DNA from: Neostapfia colusana
Lineage: Eukaryota > Streptophyta > Magnoliopsida > Poales > Poaceae
Length of the DNA: 64,000 bases
Assembly: GCA_030760725.1 (NCBI GenBank)
Contig: JASWHV010000013.1
Location: forward strand, 33,700,699-33,764,698
Direction of reading: 5' to 3'
The translations under genes and the position numbers were made by a program. Under the pieces are notes generated by a model. It was given only the letters and a program-made list of their open reading frames with translations, did no database searches and was not told where the DNA came from. Each line of letters opens with the position of its first letter. Positions within the stretch are counted from its first letter, which is position 1. Positions 56,610 to 64,000 of the stretch are shown here, piece by piece.

Positions 56610-59600
56610 TGTAAAAGCCCAAGAAAAGGGACTTGCAAAAACTTTTTATCACCTCACAACACCACAGTTTTGTTGTGGATAGATTGTGAAAAAGTGTGAA
56701 GAGCAAGTAACCTCCATCAAAAGAGTAATTAGAGGGGAAAGCCTTCACTTTCACAAAGTAGGATTTTTACACATGAACATGAGAGGTTGAGCTCACCCCT
56801 AGAACTTAAAAAGTCTTGGGAAGGTTCAGTCCAAGTTTCATGTAAATCCAACACTTTTTGAGGCACTTTTAGAGGTATTTGAAAAAGAGGCCAATTTGAA
56901 TGTAAATTCAAATTGCAGCAACTTTCATCACCCAAATTCAAAAGTTAGCTTCATATTCAAACTCATCACATTTTTCTGAGTTAGCCCACCAATTTTCATC
57001 CCTATTGGAGTTCATCTTGTTGGGAGCTAAATTTGCAATAATTCAAAACTGAATTTGAATTTCAGTTTAAACATGAAGCAAATTTAACCCAACAAAGTTT
57101 AAATTTGAGAACTCAAATTCAAACCAATACTTGGGGGCTAGGACTCCCATTCAATGTTCAGTAGCTGGGATATTTACAAAAGAAAGGGGGAGAAAGAATT
57201 AGAGGGGAGAAGAGGGCCCACTGGTCAGCCACCCTAGGGAGCAAACCGACTCGGCCAAGCGGTCGAACACCCTGCGGCCGACAGCGCACGGGGTCGACCC
57301 CGTCCCAACGCGGCCACCGCGCCACGTCCTGCTCGGGGGGATGAGGGCGCCGGCTACAAAACACGCGATCGCACCCTGGTTGGCGTGAATTCCCTCCCCA
57401 TTCTCTCGGTTCCACCCGCCCACATCCGAAGCAGCGCACCCGTAGTCGCCACCCTCTGATCACCGGCGCCCGAACAGCACAGGCTTCTTCGTGCCCGACG
57501 AGCAACACAAGAAAGAACCGCCTTGAGGTGCTGATTCTTCTGGTCCCAACCGTTCTTCATTTCATGGGCTGTCGGGGGAGTATTTCACCGGGAAAGTTTC
57601 GGGGGTCCTAAGACCGAGCTCCCACCAAATCCCAAAATTCGTGGGGGTTAGCTCATCACCGGGCAAACCGAGTCAGGCACACGCTCTATACACTGCCACG
57701 ACCACCTAGGATCGAAAACCAGTAAGAACCGTGGGCTAGGGTTACGGTTCTTCGAAGTTTTCTGAGCACAGCCGATATCCGGCCTAGGTCGCCGATGAGG
57801 TCGTAGTTGCAGCCGTTTTCACGGGGATCGGTGTCCATGTCCATGACCAGCAGGTGTCTGCGGAGCTCCCCGAGCAAACCGCTTCGAAAAAGGTGCAGGG
57901 GATGCCGAGTTGGACGTCGCAGGAGAGCTCCCGGCCGCTGTTGCCGGCGGGAGCACTGTTCCGGTTGTTGTCAAGCTCTGGGGAGGGAACCACCGTGTTC
58001 CTCAGGCCGAGATAGGCACAGGCGGCGAGAATCAGCAAGCTCCGAAGGCCGGAACCCCTCTTCGGTGAGAGCTCCGGCGAGCTCGGCGGCGGGGTTGCGC
58101 GGGTGGCTGGAGGAAGACGAAGGGGGGAGGCCCCACGCGTCAGCGGCTGGAAGTAGCGTGCGGGATTCTCTGTGGTCCAGGATCCAGTGCGGCCTCGCGG
58201 GAAGGAGTCTGTGGCCCCGTGTGGCTCGGCTGCAGTGGTCGACACGTGTGCGGTGGACCCACCCGCAGGATTTAAACATTTTTGGAATTTCCAGTTTTAG
58301 TTCAAACTTCAAATGCATAGAACTTTTGCTAGGAAACTCCAAATTCGATGAACCAAATTTTGCTGAACTCAGAATTCTGAGTACTTTCCATGAATACCAA
58401 ATTCAGCTCAGGAAAGTGAGTAGTTTTCGAGAATTAAATCCCTAAAATTTAAACTGTTGGGAACTTTATCTGGAGAACTACCTTATGAAAAATTCTGAAA
58501 TTTGGCTGAGAGGTTCATTGGAAAATCCCTGAATCCCAGTAAAATTTTCAGACTCATCCAAGTTAATTTAATTACCCTAGTGGGGTGATTAAGAGAACTT
58601 CCCTGAGAAAATAGAAAAATGTACAGAAACATTTTTCTGATTTTCTCCAATCTTAATTAGGGCACAACTTTCAGTAGAACTCTTCAAATGACATGAAATC
58701 AACTCCATTAGAACCATCATAAATTCTAGTTTCCAGAAAGTAATGGTTGGAGCCATGAAAAACCATGTAATTAATTAGAGGCTCAAATATGGACCAAATG
58801 GGCTTCTATTTGTACAAGGTTCAAATGAACATTGTTTCAAATGAAACTTGGTCAAGACTCTGGTTAGTACCCTACCAAGCCACCACAAAAAATTCAGAAC
58901 CAAAGGGGAGGGCTAGCTAGAGTTATTAGTAATTAAGTATTCAAGTTCACCCATTACATTTAAATTGACATGTAGTATTTCATTAACGTGTAGTCGCTGA
59001 AGGCGAAGAGACTCCGGAAGTGCTGGACTTCCTTCTTCCGTACGAAGAACTAACCCTGACCAGCAGCAACAAGGCAAGCCCCGGTTTGCATTAACCTTTT
59101 TATAAGTTTAATTTGTTTACATGTGTCATGTGAAGTATGATTGTGCATTAGGTATAGGATGAATGAAACCCCACTTGCATAACCAAAAGGTTCCTAAAGG
59201 AGTGAGGGTAGTGTCGAAGACCCCGAGTAGACAGGCTATGCTTAATGAGTCATAGGACTTCGGTACAAGCCGAGTAGTTGGATTCTACTCACGAGTTTAG
59301 GCTTGGGACACACGGGTTTGGTTGAGTGATGTGAGATCACTTTAGTAATGAAAATGAGACTAGGCAGGGGCTAGGGCGCAGCAAGAGGAAGTCTTGTGTG
59401 TGCAGCCCTGCCCGTGTCGATTGAGGACCGATCCTTGTGCGGCCCTGCTGAACAAGTATTGAACGTACCGAAGGCATATCGGATATATGGGCCCCGATAA
59501 ACCGATGTAGCCTAAACCTCCGGGCGTCGAGGCATAGCACACCAATTTATAGGTGTAGGTTGAGGGCAGCAAGGTGGAAATCTGCCAACGGGCATAGAGA

Positions 59601-60454
59601 GATGCTCCGTGTGGGGAACCTCCTGCTCGTATCGGTGCGACCGGTTCGACGTTTGGGCTGTTGGGTGAAAGGTTGTCCCGTACGACATCGAGTGAGCGTG
59701 CTGAGCAGCTCCACGGGTGGGCGTACGTGACGTGCTCTTTGGGTTTCCCTGCAGGTGTATATCGAGTCGATTCGCTGTCCCTCACGGTGACGAGTACCGC
59801 TTGTTCACTGCGTTGTAACGTAGACTAATGAATGAAATGTTATGATTCAATATTGCTGTTATGATATAATTGTATTGTTACCTGTGTGCCACCAAATATT
59901 GCTCACTAAATTTCATCTTCATGAACCGTTAACTTGTTGCTAAAAGATGAACTAAGGATGAACTTGTAGGTGTGTCCATTTGCTGCAACATTGCTATCCT
60001 ATGTCATGGTACACCTCATGTAGAGTTTCATGCTTAGGTGAGTCGGTTAAGCCTTGCTGAGCCTTCGTGCTCACGGTTGCTGCTTAAGTGTCTTTCAGGT
60101 GAGGAGCCACCCACGGACTCGGAGTACGAGTCCACCGGCGAGGGTTACCCTCCGTCGGGGACCACAGCTGAGTGGGAGCCGTACACGCCGCGCTGAGCTG
60201 AGACGTGCAGCTAGTGTGGGTTGCCTTATGGCTGGGCAACCGACTTTTGCTAGATAGGCGGGCGTGAGTTGTACAAAAGAAACTTCCGCTGTGTAATAAA
60301 AGACCCTAGTTTGTAACTGAGAAGTATACTACTTTGTACATTCAGTTTGTTTTCCCATGTAATATAATGTGTTCTTATGACGTGTGCTGTCGCGTGTCGC
60401 ATCGTGCGGCACCACCCTCTGCGATCCTGGATGACCGAATTCCGGTCCACCACA
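56610..60454 (+). repeat. D 3' LTR (3845 bp)
   Basis: It matches 23377-27215 with scattered substitutions and small indels, and ends CCACCACA followed by GTACC. Its exon-like blocks (58994-59073, 60099-60196) carry a 1-base deletion in the first block. Open frames here are shadows of noncoding sequence. Confidence 0.92.
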
Positions 60455-61351
60455 GTACCGACATAATCTGGTGACGCATCGATGTCACACCCCACTAAAT
60501 GAAAAACTTCATTGTAAAACTTGAAGTTTTTTGATCCAAAGTATTAAAACTTTATGTAACTCCTTCCCTTAATCAGGATGTTCAAAGTTAACAAGTTTTC
60601 AACTTCTAGGTTGTTAAGGACAGAGCACTCTGTTTTCAGCTGAGTTAAGGCTGAAGTTAATCAGAGGTTAGAGGTTGAGTTCTTTCGAGGTTGGGGTCAT
60701 ATGATACATTTCTGGAAATCTATGGAAGATCTTTACAACTTCTCTGTTGAGGTCCAGAGGTGTTTCATCCCTTAACCAATCAAAAAATGCAGTAGAGTTG
60801 AAACTGTCCAGAAAACAGGACAGAGCAAAGACTCTCTGTAAACTCTCTGTAAATTGAGTATAACTTCCTGCATAAAAATCCAAAAATAGAAAATGAGGTA
60901 GTTCTAGAAATCTTATTAGATGGTTTACAACTTTGTAACAGAAAGTTTTGTCAGATTAGGAACAGAATTAACTGGAATTCTTGGATCAAATCAGTACCTA
61001 AAGCAGGGAGGTGCTGTCCAATGTTCTCCAGAAATTCTGTTAACTTTGACATCTCATAAATCTTGAACCAGGACAGATCTTAGGCCAAGCAAATACTTTC
61101 TGGAAAGCTATTGAAGTTAGCTTTAATTTGATGTAGATCTCCAGAATTGTTTTTGCTTTAACATGGCCTAAATCAGGTTGAGATGGAAACTGATCAGGGC
61201 TGTCAGGTTGAACAGTAGATCAGCAGTCAAATTTGCTTAAAAATTTGAACTATGTTTCCAAGTTTTATGGGTTCAATGACATGTCTTATGTTATAACTCA
61301 ATGGTTTACTGTTTAAATAAATATTTGACATTCTCAAATATATTTTTACAG
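60455..61351 (+). other. A leader, second part
   Basis: Starting with the second GTACC copy, this continues the A leader and is collinear with B 45391-46287. It contains no gene. It ends in ATATATTTTTACAG directly before the extra-ORF ATG. Confidence 0.78.
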
Positions 61352-62282
61352 ATGACAGCAGATAAGCAGTTGGAGAACGGGTGGGTGGAGTCCCACGGTT
61401 CTCACCACAGCGGCTATCCGGAAGCATTGAGGCAGATGCTTCAATATTTCGGGTACAACCAGATGCTGCAGTACTTCACCAAAGGAGAAGGCGAAGAGGG
61501 GAACAAGACGTGGACAATCCATGTCGAGGTCCTCGCAGGACCTACGCCACCCGGGTGGGCGCCGTTCACCGTTACGGTGAGAGGTAGGCAACCCGAGGGA
61601 ATGTGGCAAGTGGCAGCCCGTGACACCATGTCACGTTTCTGCCAACTACACGTGCAGGCTATGGAGGGAACCCCATATGCACTTGTTCCGGTGGAGAGAC
61701 GGGCTCTGGAGATACCGGGAGGCAACGGACCTGAGTTGCCCAAGGTAGAACCCCGCGGAGGCAAATCTCAGCCTCCAGATGAGGGTAGGAAACACCGTGA
61801 TGGACAGCCAAGCGGTTCATACGGAGCATCTCGCTATGAATCTCAAGGAGAGCACGAGCCGTGGAGACCATTTCGAGAGTGCTCACAGTGCACTCCGTAA
61901 TGTGCTCCTTCCGACGATCAAGCGACTGAATGAACAGCACAATCAGTTGCATCGTCTGAAGAAGGCGAAGGAGAAAAGCCGTGTCGACATCGCGTCGTTA
62001 CAGGAGCTGGTACAGACTTTAACCCAGCAGAATGAGGACCTTGCTCAAGAGCGGGACGACGCTATTGAGAAAGGGCAAGGCTGGGAAGAGGACTACAACT
62101 AGGCCATGGACGAGGTGCATGCTTTGCAGGACCTCGTACCTCCGGTATTGGGCATACCGGTAGTCTTGGGCCTTCCAGCAATGGGAGAACCCGAGATGGG
62201 AGAAGAGGTGGTAGATCCAGAGCCACCAGCAGAGGTACCAGAGGAGGACGACCCACAGGAGGTCGAATTCTACTCCGAGTAG
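61352..62282 (+). pseudogene. A extra ORF, frameshifted copy of the B extra ORF
   Basis: The ATG at 61352 starts the same protein as in B (TADKQLENGW), and the dsRBD-like half is well kept (FTVTVRG, VAARDTMSRF). A frame change occurs around 61690-61730, so the initial frame runs through a Pro/Gly-rich stretch and stops at 61900, while the coiled-coil half continues in another frame (61779 onward, LQELVQTLTQQNEDL) to a TAG at 62100-62102 where B has Gln. The remaining part up to the original stop (62280-62282) is recognisable. The protein half before the break differs from B mainly by amino-acid replacements. Confidence 0.82.
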
Positions 62283-62554
62283 GGGGTTACAGTTGCCAAG
62301 TAGGGCAGCTAGAGTAGTGTAACCCAACTTTTGTAATCGGTAACATGTCATGTAGGCAGTAGCGTATGTATAGGTAGTGACGACATGAGCACAACTTCTC
62401 GGAGACCCAAGAATAATGTATCTTGTATAAAGTTTATGCTTTATCAATATATGTGAATGTTGTGCAAATTATTCATGTGTCACTTCAATACCTACTGTTG
62501 CATATGGAATTTTAAGTATGACATGTGCTAATCGCTGCCGTTTTGAATTTCAGA
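62283..62554 (+). other. Spacer between A extra ORF and gag
   Basis: Collinear with B 47233-47504, without a gene, and ending TTTGAATTTCAG one base before the gag ATG. Confidence 0.6.
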
Positions 62555-63372
62555 ATGACGCGTACTCGTGCCAACCCGGATGTTGGGGGTGCTAGCCAAG
62601 GGGGAGAGACCTCCCAACAGCCTCCAGAGGACTCCTCGGGACAGCAGCAGCAACAGCAGCCACAGCAACAGCAAACACCACCACCGCCACTGCCAACGGT
62701 TACATTGGCCAACATCGTCGCGGCAATGGCGGGTTCACTTCAGCAGCACACGGAGTTGCTGCAAACTCTTATTGCTAATACGTCTCACCCAGAGAGACAT
62801 CAAGACCGTGAGGAGCGTCAACAGAGCTCCTACTCCGACTTCCTAGCGACTCATCCCCCGGTATTCTCAAGGGCGGATGAACCTCTTGACGCGGACAACT
62901 GGCTCCGCGCGATAGAGATGAAGTTCGGGCTGCTCCAGATAAGCGAGCAGCGCAAGACTCAGTTCGCGGTCCAGCAGCTCCAAGGATCCGCGAGCGCGTG
63001 GTTGGCAAACTTCTGTGCTTCACAGCCCACCGACCGAGTTATGACCTGGATGGAGTTTCGGACGGCCTTCAGGGTCTATCACATACCGCCAGGTTTGATG
63101 AAGAGGAAGACGCAGGAATTTCTACACCTGCAGCAGGGGAGATGAAATGCGCTGGAATACTCCAGGGCGTTCAACGATCTCACGCTCTACGCGTCGTATC
63201 ACGTAGATACCGACGAGAAGCGGCGGGACCACTTTTACCAGGGGCTTAATCCGCTCCTGAAGGACAAGTTGGCGATGTTCAATCGCGGCAGCCTCAACGA
63301 CATCATTGATGCTGCAATTGTCCAAGAGGACTCCAGCAAGGAGTTGGCGGCGGCGGAACGAAAGCGAAGCGC
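62555..63372 (+). pseudogene. A gag, broken and cut by G
   Basis: From MTRTRANPD the frame matches B gag, with a longer and different Gln/Pro run (QQQQQPQQQQ) after residue 30. A TGA replaces an Arg codon at 63143-63145 (QQGR then stop). Downstream the frame continues to RKRSA-like sequence at 63372, where G is inserted. The knuckle and all of pol lie beyond G, outside the window. Confidence 0.85.
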
Positions 63373-64000
63373 TGTGACACCCTCATCTCGGGTGTCAGCA
63401 TATGTTCATGTTTTATGAAGAAGAAAAACATTTTAAGAAAAGAGGGAACAGAAATAAGTATCAAAAGGATAGCCAGTAAAGCTCCCTGAGAGCGCCGAAG
63501 GCAACTTCCAGAACCAGCAGACCACGTGGCATGTTCGGGGCTCATTCCACAAGAGATTGGGAGAGGTCCGACGCTAAACTGGCAACGTGGCAGGCTCGGG
63601 AGTCACCTCCGCATCTGGAAAGAGGTCCGACCCTGTGGGACACGTGCTGTCCACGAAGCTAGCTTCTGCGGAAGAAGCAAAGGCATTTTCATAGGACAGG
63701 TGTCAATCTCGGAGCTCATCTAAGAAAAAGTGCGGATCTATTGAACACGCGTCACCACCGGAGCTTATCTCCAGAGGCCCGCTGCTGCTGGACACATGTC
63801 AATCTCGGGGCATGTCACTGAGGGAAGGAGAGGAGGAAGACCGGAACTAACACGTGGCGTGCGCGAAGCTCACCTCCGAAGAAGAGGGAGGTCTCGATCG
63901 ATTGACACGCGGCACAATCGGAGATCGTCTCTGCGGGCGAGGAGATACCAGGCCCGGAAGGACACGTGGAGCTTCCGGAGCTCTTCACCACGGAGGTAAC
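63373..64000 (+). mobile_element. G: left end of another LTR element in A gag
   Basis: A gag stops collinear alignment with B exactly at TGTGACACCC (63373), preceded by AGCGC, a candidate target duplication. TGACACCC is repeated in inverted orientation as GGGTGTCA 15 bases on, so the terminus can form a hairpin. The rest holds a degenerate tandem array and no gene. The start TGTGACA is a normal LTR start, but the right end, the interior and the family are outside the window. It does not resemble the other LTRs here. Confidence 0.7.
63523..63968 (+). repeat. Degenerate ~55-bp tandem array with CACGTG-like cores in LTR G
   Basis: CACGTG or close variants occur at 63523, 63585 (AACGTG), 63641, 63697 (CAGGTG), 63746 (CACGCG), 63793 (CACATG), 63851, 63906 (CACGCG) and 63963, spaced 47 to 62 bases. 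The flanks are similar too: motifs such as GTCAATCTCGG and GAAGAAG recur, and CTCACCTCCG-like runs appear between cores. CACGTG is the plant G-box. The array lies in the likely U3 region. Confidence 0.6.

Larger units (their letters stand above)
23377..60454 (+). mobile_element. D: chromovirus with both LTRs, gag-pol broken and split by E
   Basis: D has 5' LTR 23377-27215, a primer-binding site, a long leader, gag-pol 29062-33257, the pol end at 56213-56543, a purine tract and 3' LTR 56610-60454. The target duplication GTACC is perfect (23372-23376 and 60455-60459). It is a relative of the A/B family: leader and pol are homologous, but the LTR sequence differs strongly and the extra ORF is absent. 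The LTR copies differ at roughly two percent of positions by eye (3839 versus 3845 bp), so it is older than B and younger than its host element A. Confidence 0.93.
18731..63372 (+). mobile_element. A: chromovirus of the B family, interrupted by D and G
   Basis: A is visible as a complete 5' LTR (18731-22775), the first 601 bases of its interior, then, after D, interior 60460-63372 up to the insertion of G. The LTR and interior are collinear with element B, so both belong to one family. The point where A stops at 23376 and resumes at 60460 joins exactly as in B (45395/45396), with GTACC duplicated around D. Its extra ORF and gag are broken. The rest of its pol and its 3' LTR are predicted right of the window. 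Confidence 0.9.

Noticed and set aside
63523..63968. CRISPR-like array in G
   Set aside because: The units are degenerate with no exact repeats and unique spacers, and the genome is a plant's.

Overview
The window looks like intergenic heterochromatin of a large plant genome, most likely a grass. I find no host gene. From base 102 to the end, essentially everything belongs to LTR retrotransposons inserted into one another. Primer-binding sites match initiator tRNA-Met, most polyproteins end in a chromodomain (chromoviruses with 2.7-4.1 kb LTRs, closest to what I know of the Tekay/Del clade), the copia element looks Sirevirus-like, and several U3 regions carry a GTGGGACCCAC motif familiar from grass promoters. 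Element names (Gy1, Cop1, A, D, E, F, B, G) are mine.

Layout. Gy1 is an old, decayed chromovirus starting at 102; its interior is split by the minus-strand copia element Cop1 (5606-15268), and its 3' LTR (from 18604) is split at 18731 by element A. A has a complete 5' LTR (18731-22775), but its leader is split at 23376 by element D. D (23377-60454, target duplication GTACC) has both LTRs and a decayed gag-pol, split at 33257 by E. E (33258-56207, duplication GCTAT) is a solo LTR related to the Gy1 LTR; it is split by F, a solo LTR (33590-37680, duplication GTTCC), and by B (40742-56178, duplication GTTGT). B is a complete, apparently intact and very young chromovirus: two ~4.05 kb LTRs in which I saw one substitution and one 1-base length difference, an extra upstream ORF of 314 aa, and a single 1518-aa gag-pol frame. 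After D, element A resumes (60460-63372) with its own decayed copies of the extra ORF and gag, and is interrupted at 63373 by the LTR of a further element, G, which runs off the window. The nesting gives relative ages: Gy1 oldest, then A, D, E, then F and B.

Three things stand out. (1) The long LTRs of Gy1, E, A/B and D contain two exon-like blocks with an acidic reading frame that stays in phase across a predicted ~1.0-1.2 kb intron, nearly always with a non-canonical GC donor (AAG|GCAAG). (2) Gy1 and the A/B family carry an extra sense ORF before gag whose first half resembles a dsRNA-binding-domain pattern and whose second half is coiled coil; D, with a homologous leader, lacks it. (3) The start codons of the extra ORFs and of gag directly follow pyrimidine-rich AG acceptor-like sites in every family, which suggests that gag and the extra ORF are expressed from spliced RNAs. 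Element G has a degenerate ~55-bp tandem array built around CACGTG-like cores.
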